64,000 nucleotides of DNA from Desulfamplus sp. (GCA_015232455.1 JADFZQ010000008.1:62001-126000); one strand, 5' to 3'; shown: positions 25,267 to 34,073, counted from the first letter of the stretch. The notes: generated from the sequence alone by a model not told the origin. Numbers and translations are program-made.

Positions 25267-27015
25267 CTAATCATTGTTTGCCAAAACGACTCGATTTCTT
25301 CCATCGTGTTTAGCCTTATAGAGTGCATTATCAGCCTTCTTCAGCAAGTTATCAGGTCCTCTATCTTGACCATCTTTGTCGCTTTTATTGAATCTGCCAT
25401 CATAATCAGTAACTGGGCACAGCGTAGCAACTCCAATACTAACTGTAACCACTCCCGCCTCGGTTCCCATTTTATGAGGAATATCCTGAGCCTGAACAGT
25501 TGCCCTGATTTTTTCTGCTACCTCAAATGCACGTTCTCCATCAATTCCGGGAAGGATTGCCACAAATTCCTCACCACCGTAACGGGCTGCAAGTTCACCA
25601 GAACGTCTGACGCAGGAATCAAAAGCGTGAGCTACGATCTTAAGACACTCATCACCTGCCTGATGCCCGTAATGATCATTGTATTTTTTGAAGAAATCAA
25701 CGTCAAGCATAACCAGAGAAATTGGCTGACATGAACGGGAAGCTCTCAGCCATTCGTTCAACAAAACTTCATCAAAGTAACGGCGATTGGCGATACCTGT
25801 AAGTCCATCAGTAGTGCTAATTGATGCAAGTTTAAGGTTGGCAGTTTGAAGTTGACTGTTGGATTCTTTCAGAGCAACTGCTTGATCTACCAGACTCTCG
25901 TTAAGATCAAGCAGGGTTTGACGATGCAGCCGATTTGTAATTACAAAATTCATACTTCCAAATATAAGTAAAACTATGAGAAATCCTATCAGCGATAACA
26001 AACCAAACCACCACAGACGATCTTGCTCAATGCGTTTAGCAGCCTCATTTATATCTCGAAGAACATAAACATTGATTTTACGATCCGAACTACTTCGAGT
26101 TGCCATCACATAAGGATATGGCTGATTTTTAAATAACACTAAATCATTGGAAAGGTAATCCGGCTTCTTTGTCAGGTCTAATGTCTCAAACTCTCTCCGC
26201 TTATACCGTTTCTCCCGATCTTCTGCACTTACTCCCTTAATTTTTCCATGCGGCAACATACGCATCAGCAGTGTCGTATCTCGCGTTAGAATAATTATAT
26301 CGTTCTCGTCTGTAACAAAAGCGTTCCGCTCCATGATCATAGGTAAAAGACTGTCAATATTTAATCTGGCACCAACAGCTCCAATGAATTTGCCGTTACT
26401 AAACACGGGAGACGAATAAAAAAGCCCCATAGCGTTTGTTACACGTCCAACAGCAAACTGAAGTCCGTTCTCTCCACTCTTTGCAGATAGAAAATATTTA
26501 CGATCTGCATAGTTGGTACCGATAAAGGCTTTGTCTTCAAGTGGATGCCCTTCTGCCACACAATCTCCCGCAGCATTCATAACAAATAGGCTATTTATTC
26601 CAATTTCAGCAACTATTTTACCAAGACGACAAGATAACCTGCTAAGTTCCGGATCAGTAGCCCACAACGCACTTCGTTCCTCCATCATCAATTCAGAAGG
26701 TTTCACATCTGAGCCAAACCGCATAAGCAGTGATATCAACGAAGGCTCGGTTGCCATAACTATCGGGATGCTGCGGATGTGATCAAGTCTGTTCCCTATA
26801 TTTGTATTTATTATATCAACGCTGCCATTTGCTTCAAGTCGCTCATTTTCAATGAGTTGCTTCATCCGCTCATCGGCTATAAATCCTGAGCCGTGCCATA
26901 CGGCAATAGACCACAAAAAGACAATGGCTGTCATGTAGGCAATTTTTATGAAAAATGGACGAATAATTACTCTAATTTTTTGTTGCTCTAAATCAACCAA
27001 CTTCTTAATTTTCAT
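25267..27015 (-). CDS. Diguanylate cyclase with Cache sensor domain
   Basis: A 582-residue membrane protein: helix 1 (FIKIAYMTAIVFLWSIAVW), a periplasmic double Cache-type sensor (LFVMNAAGDCVAEGHPLEDK, FIGTNYADRKYFLSAKSGEN), helix 2 (FGLLSLIGFLIVLLIFGS), a short coiled coil, and a GGDEF domain with A-site YGGEEFVAILPG, metal site VMLDVDFFKKYNDHYGHQAGD. The inhibitory site reads RSGE in place of RxxD. It should make cyclic di-GMP in response to a small extracellular ligand. It lies between two attC sites, so it looks like an integron cassette, unusual in size and type. Confidence 0.9.
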   Translation of the reverse strand: MKIKKLVDLEQQKIRVIIRPFFIKIAYMTAIVFLWSIAVWHGSGFIADERMKQLIENERLEANGSVDIINTNIGNRLDHIRSIPIVMATEPSLISLLMRFGSDVKPSELMMEERSALWATDPELSRLSCRLGKIVAEIGINSLFVMNAAGDCVAEGHPLEDKAFIGTNYADRKYFLSAKSGENGLQFAVGRVTNAMGLFYSSPVFSNGKFIGAVGARLNIDSLLPMIMERNAFVTDENDIIILTRDTTLLMRMLPHGKIKGVSAEDREKRYKRREFETLDLTKKPDYLSNDLVLFKNQPYPYVMATRSSSDRKINVYVLRDINEAAKRIEQDRLWWFGLLSLIGFLIVLLIFGSMNFVITNRLHRQTLLDLNESLVDQAVALKESNSQLQTANLKLASISTTDGLTGIANRRYFDEVLLNEWLRASRSCQPISLVMLDVDFFKKYNDHYGHQAGDECLKIVAHAFDSCVRRSGELAARYGGEEFVAILPGIDGERAFEVAEKIRATVQAQDIPHKMGTEAGVVTVSIGVATLCPVTDYDGRFNKSDKDGQDRGPDNLLKKADNALYKAKHDGRNRVVLANND

Positions 27016-27045
27016 TAAATACTTTTATCATCTTAGATTATTACG

Positions 27046-27170
27046 GTGGACTGATTTAACATACCAGTTTTTTGGAGATTGCTCAATTTTTCTAAGCATA
27101 TTTGTTATACAATTTTGCCGTCTAAAAAGTGAGCTATTATGAAACTTTCAGTCTAAATTTTTCAGTCCAC
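27046..27170. mobile_element. 125-bp terminal-inverted-repeat element next to attC
   Basis: GTGGACTGA (27046) and TCAGTCCAC (27170) are inverted arms, extended by AT-rich partial matches (AATTT). The right end touches the outer box of the attC site exactly. No coding capacity. It could be a MITE inserted at the cassette boundary or part of the cassette's leader. Confidence 0.45.
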
Positions 27171-27227
27171 TATAACGCCGCAATTTGCGGCGAGCGCAGC
27201 GAGTCCGACAACATTGCCTTGTTAAAG
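27170..27227 (-). other. attC recombination site after SIR2-HerA cassette
   Basis: On the minus strand CTTTAAC and GTTATAG are outer boxes (6 of 7 complementary). Inner arms GGCAATGTTGTCGG and CCGCAAATTGCGGC pair except for extrahelical bases, the feature that sets attC strand polarity; the centre is CTCGCTGCGCTCG. It begins 24 bp after the herA stop, which makes the SIR2-HerA pair a cassette. The outer boxes deviate at one or two consensus positions. Confidence 0.7.
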
Positions 27228-27250
27228 CTTTGCTTGCCGACAACATTGGA

Positions 27251-29074
27251 TTACTCATCCGAAATGCCACACCATCGATTAACGACCCCCATCAAATCAG
27301 CATCTTGAGTCGCGTCATTCGACCACCCGCTTGCGAATTTAATATCGTTAGAATTGGGCAATTTATCAGGTGATAACTCTCGAATTCTAATCCTGCTTGG
27401 GAGTGCTGCGGCCTCCCCGACAAAAATAGCCTCTCTTCTCGTAAGGGCAGATAACATTTTAGTTAAACCGCTCAAGCTGTCAGGCAAAAACCTAGAGACA
27501 TGCTCTTGATCACTAGAATTCGACAATCTAAGAACTATCCAAGAGTTACACTGGGAGAGAACAGTGCTTTCGACATCAGAAGGTCTTTGTGAAACGAGCC
27601 CCAGCCCTAATCCATATTTACGCCCTTCTTTTGCAATGCGTCGAATAGCATCTTGAGCTTCTTTGTATTGTGCTTCTCCATGGTTTGGTACGTAGCGGTG
27701 CGCTTCTTCGCAAATAAATAATACGGGATCTTTCTCTCTTTCATCCCTTGTCTGCCAAAGTTTGTATTGGAAAAGAAGACGGGATATTAATGCGGTTAGT
27801 GGTCCCGCCACCTCATTTGGCAAGCCTGATATATCTATGATACGAATATCTTTTCCATTTGCCTCACCGACAAACTGCGCCAATATGTCTTGTAGCTTGG
27901 GAGAGTCAGCTTCACTATACTCCGTTAGCAAAAAACTAAGCTGGGGATTTGAGCGAAGGACTTTGAGCTTTTTAAGTATGTTATCGATTTTATCGCGGCC
28001 TGATGAAGCAGCTAATTTTTCCTGCTTACCATCTTTGCGCCCTTGCACCTTGTCTATGTGCTTAACAAACTGCATCAATTTGAACGGAACGGGCTTGTCT
28101 CTATCAAAATTCAAGACCTGATCTTCATTTACACCATCAGAAAATGCGGCTTCTACTCCACCGGTTGGCTCAGCACCTACGTCCTGCACGTAGCCCGCCT
28201 CTAGCAATCTAGAATAGGTAATTGCCTCATAAACAATGTTATTTTGAGAGGTGGCTTCGTGTTCGGTCTTGCCAATGATTAACGACCTCAACTCATCACT
28301 AGACATAAGCCAATAAGGTAACTTCAATAGCTCTGCCTCATCCTCCACTGCAGACGCATCATTATATGCTCGGAATACTTTTGCTCTATCGCCAAAAGCA
28401 CTGGCATACTCACCGTGGGGATCAATCATGACAATTCTTGGCTTTAAGGTGGCGCCTCCAGGTCGATGATCTAGAACAGAGTGCAAAATTGATGCGACTG
28501 TTCCCGATTTCCCTGAACCAGTAGACCCTAATATCGCAAAGTGATGTCCAAACAGTTTATCAATATTCGCTCGGCATACCGCATTGTTGCCACCGATGTA
28601 ATTCCCAATTGGAACCATAGGTGTAATGGCTTCATCTTGAGCATTTGATTCTGCCGCTTTATAAACTGCCTCTAGTTCATCGTTTAGGCAAATATAGGCA
28701 CTTTGCAATGGCAAGGGGTAAGTTTCAACACCACGAGAAAATTCAAGTCGAGAATTCTTGTTAGACCAAGCACCCTGACCAAAGAGGTCTGCCTCTAAGA
28801 TACGAGCATCATCCTCTGCACTAATGAGTTGGTTGCTATCTTCAGCAATCAACTCAGATCTCATTTTGAGAGATCGAACGAACGCAAATAGCAGCTTTCT
28901 ACCAAAATGTACCTTAATGATACTGCCCATTTGCCCTACGGGATAAACTTGTCCGTCAACGGCACGAATGAGTTCATTAACACTATCGTCAATCTCTACG
29001 CGCAAATTATTGCCCGACACCTCAATAATTTTTCCTACCTTTAGCTCTTTCCGTGCTTGAAAAATATTGCTCAT
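27251..29074 (-). CDS. herA: HerA-like ATPase of a SIR2-HerA defence system
   Basis: A 607-residue HerA/FtsK-class ATPase (DUF87). N-terminal HAS-barrel-like region (VGKIIEVSGNNLRVEIDDSV), Walker A GSTGSGKSGTVAS at residues 183-195, Walker B with two acids LFICEEAHRYV, and the HerA arginine region (SWIVLRLSNSSDQEHVSRFL). HerA hexamers pair with SIR2 NADase subunits in the known SIR2-HerA antiphage systems. The start overlaps the SIR2 stop by four bases (ATGA), so both are translated together. An attC site follows. Base composition is less AT-rich than neighbouring genes, in line with transfer. Confidence 0.92.
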   Translation of the reverse strand: MSNIFQARKELKVGKIIEVSGNNLRVEIDDSVNELIRAVDGQVYPVGQMGSIIKVHFGRKLLFAFVRSLKMRSELIAEDSNQLISAEDDARILEADLFGQGAWSNKNSRLEFSRGVETYPLPLQSAYICLNDELEAVYKAAESNAQDEAITPMVPIGNYIGGNNAVCRANIDKLFGHHFAILGSTGSGKSGTVASILHSVLDHRPGGATLKPRIVMIDPHGEYASAFGDRAKVFRAYNDASAVEDEAELLKLPYWLMSSDELRSLIIGKTEHEATSQNNIVYEAITYSRLLEAGYVQDVGAEPTGGVEAAFSDGVNEDQVLNFDRDKPVPFKLMQFVKHIDKVQGRKDGKQEKLAASSGRDKIDNILKKLKVLRSNPQLSFLLTEYSEADSPKLQDILAQFVGEANGKDIRIIDISGLPNEVAGPLTALISRLLFQYKLWQTRDEREKDPVLFICEEAHRYVPNHGEAQYKEAQDAIRRIAKEGRKYGLGLGLVSQRPSDVESTVLSQCNSWIVLRLSNSSDQEHVSRFLPDSLSGLTKMLSALTRREAIFVGEAAALPSRIRIRELSPDKLPNSNDIKFASGWSNDATQDADLMGVVNRWCGISDE

Positions 29075-30261
29075 GGAACATCTCCTGTTCTGATAAACTG
29101 CGTTAGTCCATCAAAACGCCACCATGTATACTTGCTGGTATCGGATTCAGCTAAAGGAGTTGTTGAATTATGGTAGATGCCCAGTTCGCCAGCGACATAC
29201 ACTCTAGAACTAATTTTCGGACATCTCAGCCAGGCGTCTAAAGTCTTATTAATAACAACTCCATCTTTTGGCGCCTCTTGAATAAATGCAATAACCGTCG
29301 TTTGGTTGGACTCACTTCGCAATGCACTTTCAATTTCAGCATTAATATGGTCGTCGCCAAAACTATAACCACAAGTGATTAATGTATTTTGCTGGCCAAT
29401 CATTAAGGTTTTTCTCAAACCCAGAAATAGGTTGGCGAATGGGTCTTTCTGTGTTTCAACATACTTTGTTGCTTGGGGGTAAATCATAATATTTGCAGGA
29501 TTGGACAAGTATTTAGTTCCATATCGTGCACGCACTAGACCTAAGTCGTCATCTCTGTGCCAATCTATCGAACCATGTAATTTATATAGATGGTATGTAT
29601 TTGAATCCATCGCTGCATTCGAGAATTCATTTTCTGCATTCCAAAAACCTACAGCCCCACCTGAAAAGCCATCACAGACTATTTTCTTGTGTAGAGCTAA
29701 CGCGTCCTCAAGCAAAGTGTCGTAATTAGTAGTAAAAAATGTAGTTTTTGAGCGTTGTTCTAGATTTGATTTGCTAATCAATAATGCCTCTATAAATTTA
29801 TAATGAGGCTCTATTTCAACTATTGGGTTTTCCGCGCAACCAATCTCCTCTTCTATCGTGCGATCAGCATTAGCAGCGACGTATCCGTATCTAACAATCC
29901 CCCCGATAGCCTTTATAATCTCTATATATAGCTGCCTTAGCTCTTCACTGGTATAACTATTAGCGCCAATATATGCAGACTGGGTTCTTGATCGATCAGC
30001 AATAGCTAAAAGGTCACCCAAATGACTTAAGTAGTGTTCAACGTGGCAGTCATCAGCTAGATCTGCTTTTAGAGCTGCCAAAATTTCTTTTTCTTTGTCC
30101 CCAGAATCTTCTTCGATAATTCGTTCAACGCGACTCGTCAATGGATACATTAAAGGTATTTTTGAACCGAAACTTATCCCAGCACCAAAAAGCCAGCTTT
30201 GTCTGCTTTGGGAGCTTAAAAGTTGCTTTAAGTTTTCCAACCTAGTATCAAATTCTTCCAT
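29071..30261 (-). CDS. SIR2-domain NADase effector of SIR2-HerA defence system
   Basis: From the ATG at 30261 (behind GAAGAG) the protein has 396 residues; the longer frame to 30306 needs a GTG without a ribosome-binding site. Motifs of an active SIR2 fold: GAGIS at about 26-30, TTNYD at 177-181, catalytic LHGSIDW with His near 229, and CGYSFGDDHINAEI. On phage infection such proteins deplete NAD+ and stop growth; HerA binds and controls them. It is first in the cassette, next to the integrase remnant, where cassette expression is normally strongest. Confidence 0.9.
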   Translation of the reverse strand: MEEFDTRLENLKQLLSSQSRQSWLFGAGISFGSKIPLMYPLTSRVERIIEEDSGDKEKEILAALKADLADDCHVEHYLSHLGDLLAIADRSRTQSAYIGANSYTSEELRQLYIEIIKAIGGIVRYGYVAANADRTIEEEIGCAENPIVEIEPHYKFIEALLISKSNLEQRSKTTFFTTNYDTLLEDALALHKKIVCDGFSGGAVGFWNAENEFSNAAMDSNTYHLYKLHGSIDWHRDDDLGLVRARYGTKYLSNPANIMIYPQATKYVETQKDPFANLFLGLRKTLMIGQQNTLITCGYSFGDDHINAEIESALRSESNQTTVIAFIQEAPKDGVVINKTLDAWLRCPKISSRVYVAGELGIYHNSTTPLAESDTSKYTWWRFDGLTQFIRTGDVP

Positions 30262-30331
30262 AAGTTTCTCTTCAATTATTGCGGTATAGAACGCACAATC
30301 AGGCACATCATGAGTATGCTTTAACCATTTA

Positions 30332-30398
30332 TTATCAGGTCATTCTTACCTGATAATACCTTAAATTCCCTATTATCAAGGAAACATCTCCTTGATAA
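30332..30398. promoter_or_regulatory. Two tandem hairpins upstream of SIR2-HerA
   Basis: TTATCAGGT/ACCTGATAA (30332-30356) and TTATCAAGG/CCTTGATAA (30373-30398), each a perfect 9-bp stem with a 7-8 base loop. They lie between the SIR2 start and the integrase remnant, where attI and the cassette promoter would be. They may be operator repeats for a regulator or part of a divergent attI. Confidence 0.5.
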
Positions 30399-30532
30399 CA
30401 CCCTAAATCACAACTTATAAGGTTAATGTGTCAAAAATATTATTAATTCTGATAGGTAACTTTTTACTACATATAAAATATAAATATGTCAAGCACCCAA
30501 AATAAAAAATAATAGATGAAATTCATGATGTA

Positions 30533-30829
30533 ATGCTTATTAACTATTACTCAATTCATACGGAACGTTCATACTGCAACTGTATTAAAAGATACGTTTT
30601 GTTTAATAAAATGAAGTCGCGGGACGATCTTAATGGAGGAGAAGCTAAAATAGAGCAATTTCTCACTTATCTTGCATTAGGTCATAAAGACGTTGCAACA
30701 ACAATGATTTACACTCATGTTCTTGAATAGAGTGGTTATGGTGTAAAAAGCCCTTTTGATACTCTTGAATTAATCAAGAAGTCTTCCAGTAGATATGGAG
30801 TTCCAACAAGCCATTTAGATGATCTATAA
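30533..30829 (+). pseudogene. intI: Integron integrase (intI) remnant, interior deleted
   Basis: The first 46 residues (NYYSIHTERSYCNCIKRYVL ... GGEAKIEQFLTYLA) match the IntI core-binding N-terminus. They are joined in frame to the extreme C-terminus LGHKDVATTMIYTHVLE, which holds the catalytic Tyr region, then a TAG, then GYGVKSPFDTL, the usual IntI tail. About 250 residues with the Arg/Lys/His catalytic residues and the IntI patch are gone. Its orientation, facing away from the minus-strand cassettes, is the normal integron layout. Confidence 0.85.
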
Positions 30830-30991
30830 AATAGTTGGCGTACTTCATTGATTTAACGAATCTCTCTATCAAAACCCATCTCCTGCACATCTATTTCCAT
30901 CAAAAAGATGGCTAAACGATTGATGTAAAAATTACAATGACAAATAATGAATTAACTCATATAATATTAAAAGAAAAACTATACTTTTATA

Positions 30992-31060
30992 TATACTTTA
31001 AACGGGAATAAATTTAGCTTTTATATATGAAATAATGAACTTATGACCGAGAGCGTATAA
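30992..31060. repeat. Dispersed repeat with TTATGACCGAGAGCG end, copy 1
   Basis: About 68 bp with ACTTTAAACGG...AATAAATTTAGCTTTTATATAT...ACTTATGACCGAGAGCG. A close relative lies at 42024-42090, where the GGTCATAA/TTATGACC arms form an inverted repeat. It lies between the intI remnant and the nitroreductase gene and contains no gene. Confidence 0.65.
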
Positions 31061-31106
31061 ATATAAAATTCTCAATAAAATTGAATACAGGAGAAAACAA
31101 TTAGCC

Positions 31107-31766
31107 ATGCCACTTGTTGATTTATTAAAAAAACGCACTTCTGTCCGAGCGTTTCTTGACAAACCAGTTCCAGCAGAAACCATGAGACAAATATTTACAA
31201 ATGCCCAACTCTCGCCGTCAAATTGTAATGTGCAGCCTTGGCAGATATATGTTGTATCTGGAACAGAAAAAGATGTTTTAAAAGATAAGTTAATTAGAGC
31301 TGTTATGAAAGGTAAAGAACCAAATCCTGATTTTGACTGGAAAATAAGCTATAAGGGAATTCACCGAGATCGTCAATTTGGTTCTGCAAATGCACTTTAC
31401 AGTTCAATGGGTATTGAAAGAAGTGATAAAAATGCAAGAATGGTTGCTATGCTCAGGAATTGGTCTTTTTTTGATGCTCCTCATGCTCTTTTTTTTACAA
31501 TGGAAAAATATCTGAACATAATGGGAGCGGTAGATATTGGTATCTATGCCCAGACACTAACCTTATTGATGACTGAGCATGGTATTTCAAGCTGCCTTCA
31601 AGGTGCTTTAGGACAATTTCCTGACCCTGTGAGGGAATTTTTCAATATTCCAGAAGAACGCGGCATCTTATTTGGTATGTCTTTTGGCTATGCTGACGAA
31701 ACAGCAGCCGTAAATAGAACACAGACAGAACGTGAACCTGTGGAAAATTCAGTTATCTTTAGATGA
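31107..31766 (+). CDS. Nitroreductase family protein
   Basis: A 219-residue FMN-dependent oxidoreductase. Typical N-terminal pattern LLKKRTSVRAFLDKPVP and FMN site NAQLSPSNCNVQPWQIYVVS; later a TEHGISSCLQGALGQFPDPV segment and a GMSFGYADETAAVNR end. It starts with a good AGGAGA site. It is the first plus-strand gene after the integron-like region. The substrate is unknown; such enzymes reduce nitro compounds, quinones or enoates with NAD(P)H. Confidence 0.9.
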   Translation: MPLVDLLKKRTSVRAFLDKPVPAETMRQIFTNAQLSPSNCNVQPWQIYVVSGTEKDVLKDKLIRAVMKGKEPNPDFDWKISYKGIHRDRQFGSANALYSSMGIERSDKNARMVAMLRNWSFFDAPHALFFTMEKYLNIMGAVDIGIYAQTLTLLMTEHGISSCLQGALGQFPDPVREFFNIPEERGILFGMSFGYADETAAVNRTQTEREPVENSVIFR

Positions 31767-31782
31767 TAGCTTATTAATTGAT

Positions 31783-31853
31783 TTTCTGTAGAACTCATTT
31801 TTTTATCCAAATAAAATCAATGTGTAAATCCAAGTTTTGCAGAAACTCTATTA
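31783..31853. repeat. Dispersed AT-rich repeat ending CAAGTTTTGCAGAAACTC, copy 1
   Basis: Shares 'TTATCCA', 'TAAAAT(C/T)AA' and CAAGTTTTGCAG(A/G)AACTCTA with 56098-56164. The second copy also has TTGCAAAAC at its other end, giving an inverted repeat. Probably a small non-coding mobile repeat. Confidence 0.45.
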
Positions 31854-31887
31854 AAGCAGCGGATTGGCTCAAAGGGGTAATCTATAA

Positions 31888-32091
31888 ATGGATACATATA
31901 TCATAGTGGTTGGCTTAGGTCTTTTATTTTGGGGGCTTACCATGTTGGCAATAGTGAATGTTATTTCAAAGGATTTTGGCTCTATACAATACAAAGCATT
32001 TTGGGGTTTTATTGCACTTATCCCATTTGTGGGCTGGAGCATATATTTTATTTTTGGAGCAAGAAGAGGTATAAGAAAAGAATCAAAGTAA
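31888..32091 (+). CDS. Small two-helix membrane protein (PLDc_N-like)
   Basis: A 67-residue protein with two membrane helices (VVGLGLLFWGLTMLAIVNVI and FWGFIALIPFVGWSIYFIFG) ending in a basic tail. The ...ALIPFVGWSIYFIFGARR pattern is that of the phospholipase-D N-terminal-like small membrane domain. The function is unknown. It lies 115 bp before the ferredoxin-like gene on the same strand. Confidence 0.65.
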   Translation: MDTYIIVVGLGLLFWGLTMLAIVNVISKDFGSIQYKAFWGFIALIPFVGWSIYFIFGARRGIRKESK

Positions 32092-32205
32092 AAAAATGGG
32101 CTATTAGGAAAGATAAAAGAGAAATTCCTGAATTAATTTCAGTTTACTATCCAGAGTATATTATACAACAACTTATAAAATAAATAGTATTGAGGAGAGT
32201 ACAAA

Positions 32206-33261
32206 ATGACCGATGTTTATAAAAAACTTGCAATACATCTTGACCACACGCCTTGTGGGTTCCCAGCAACAGAATCAGGCGTTGAACTTAGAATATTAAA
32301 ACAGCTCTTTACAGAACAAGAAGCAGAGCTTGCATCTAATCTTATGATGATACCAGAAACACCACAAGCTATTGCTAATAGGATAAACAAAGATGTTGAG
32401 GCTATAGAACCTTTATTAAAAGATATGGCACAAAAAGGTCTTATTATGCACATAAGCAAAAACGGCTCTGATTCTTACATGACAATCCAGTTTGTAGTTG
32501 GAATATGGGAGTATCAGGTCAATCGTTTGACCGAGGAGCTTATTCGGGATGCCAACGAATATATACCATATCTGATGCAAGAGGAGTCAAAACACACGAC
32601 TCGCCAACTCAGAGTTATTCCAGTATCTAAGGCAATAAATGCTGATATGAAAGTTATGGATTATGAAGAGGCAGAAAAGATAATACTTGCCCAGTCAAAA
32701 ATTGTTATTGCCCCATGTATATGCAGAACAGAGCATAGAATAATCGGTAAAGGCTGCAACCACATGCAAGATGGCTGTTTTGTTTTTGGTGGTGGAGCAT
32801 ACTATTACGAAGGGCGTGGTATTGGTAGATCAGTTGACCATAAAGAGGCTCTTGAAGTTTTGCAAAAAGGAGTTGAACAAGGGCTTGTGCTTCAGCCCGG
32901 CAACTCTCTTAAAACTATGAATATCTGCATGTGTTGTAAATGTTGTTGCCATATCTTAGGATATATCAAACAATCTGATAAACCTTCAACAGTTGTAAAT
33001 TCAAACTATTTTGCTGTTGTTGATCAAGATAACTGCACTGCTTGCGGAGCATGTGAAGATAAATGTCCAATGGATGCAATAACTTTAGAACAAGTTGCAA
33101 AGATTAATAACGAACGCTGTATTGGATGTGGTCTTTGTGCAGTAGCCTGCGAATTTGATAGTATAAAACTTCAAGGTAAAGATAGTGCGGACAGATGGGT
33201 TCCTCCACCAACGGTTGTCGACACATATATGACTATTGTCAAAGAAAGAGGGTTAATATAA
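32206..33261 (+). CDS. 4Fe-4S ferredoxin-domain protein with helical N-terminus
   Basis: A 351-residue protein. N-terminal half: a winged-helix-like region (ETPQAIANRINKDVEAIEPL). Middle: Cys motifs CICRTEHRIIGKGCNH and CMCCKCCCH. C-terminus: two classical 4Fe-4S motifs, CTACGACEDKCPMDAI and CIGCGLCAVACEFDSI. This family is common in sulfate reducers beside crotonase and acyl-CoA genes, which matches the next gene (33 bp downstream). It probably passes electrons in CoA-ester metabolism; the exact partner is unknown. Confidence 0.82.
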   Translation: MTDVYKKLAIHLDHTPCGFPATESGVELRILKQLFTEQEAELASNLMMIPETPQAIANRINKDVEAIEPLLKDMAQKGLIMHISKNGSDSYMTIQFVVGIWEYQVNRLTEELIRDANEYIPYLMQEESKHTTRQLRVIPVSKAINADMKVMDYEEAEKIILAQSKIVIAPCICRTEHRIIGKGCNHMQDGCFVFGGGAYYYEGRGIGRSVDHKEALEVLQKGVEQGLVLQPGNSLKTMNICMCCKCCCHILGYIKQSDKPSTVVNSNYFAVVDQDNCTACGACEDKCPMDAITLEQVAKINNERCIGCGLCAVACEFDSIKLQGKDSADRWVPPPTVVDTYMTIVKERGLI

Positions 33262-33293
33262 AAAATAAAATCTAAAAAGGAATTTAATCAATA

Positions 33294-34073
33294 ATGGTTT
33301 ACGAAAATTGGATTTACATAAAAGAGGAATATATCGGAGTTCTTAAAGTTAATCGTCCAAAAATGTTAAACGCACTTTCAATAAGCACTGTTAAAGAGCT
33401 TTCAGCAATTGTGGACGAAATTGCACAAGACAGTGATCTCAGAGTACTTGTAGTTACTGGAGAGGGTGGAAATTTTGCTGCTGGTGCGGACATTTCTGAG
33501 ATGAAGGGGCTTTCTGGGGCATTTGCAAAGAATTTTGCAGTAAATGGTCAAACTGCATACAGAAAACTTGAGCTTCTTAAAGTTCCAGTAATTGCGGCAG
33601 TTTGTGGATTTGCACTTGGTGGTGGATGTGAACTTGCAATGGCTTGTGATATAAGAATTGCAGCAGATAATGCAGCTCTTGGTCAACCTGAAGTTGGACT
33701 TGGATTTCCTCCAGGGTTTGGCGGCACCCAAAGGCTTACAAGACTTGTAGGTCCAGCTAAAGCAAAAGAGCTTATCTTTACAGGTAACGTGATAACAGCC
33801 GCAGATGCAGAGCGTATAGGGCTTGTTAATCAGGTTGTTCCACAAGATCAGTTGATGGAAGTTGTTATGAAGATGGCAAGAAAAATATCTCGCAATGCAC
33901 CAATAGCTGTTCAGCAATGTAAAAAAGCCATTACAAGAGGAATGGATATAGATATGGAGTCTGCCCAAGAGATTGAAAGTGATGCTGCTGCATTCTGCGG
34001 AATGTCAGAAGATATTTTAGAAGGTGTTACAGCGTTTGTTGAGAAGAGAAAGCCTGTCTTTAAAAACAGGTAA
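33294..34073 (+). CDS. Enoyl-CoA hydratase/isomerase (crotonase family)
   Basis: A 259-residue protein of typical length. Oxyanion-hole motifs AAGADISEMKG and CGFALGGGCELAMACDIRIA, and the catalytic Glu region GQPEVGLGFPPGFGGTQRL with Glu in QPEVGLG and the second acid position in the DAERIGLVNQVV stretch. It probably hydrates crotonyl-CoA-like esters. The gene lies right after the ferredoxin-like gene, likely one operon; an insertion sequence follows 137 bp later. Confidence 0.92.
   Translation: MVYENWIYIKEEYIGVLKVNRPKMLNALSISTVKELSAIVDEIAQDSDLRVLVVTGEGGNFAAGADISEMKGLSGAFAKNFAVNGQTAYRKLELLKVPVIAAVCGFALGGGCELAMACDIRIAADNAALGQPEVGLGFPPGFGGTQRLTRLVGPAKAKELIFTGNVITAADAERIGLVNQVVPQDQLMEVVMKMARKISRNAPIAVQQCKKAITRGMDIDMESAQEIESDAAAFCGMSEDILEGVTAFVEKRKPVFKNR

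Noticed and set aside
33402-33968. Cys/Ser-rich minus-strand frame of 188 codons
   Set aside because: It is a shadow of the enoyl-CoA hydratase gene, which has all family motifs on the plus strand.
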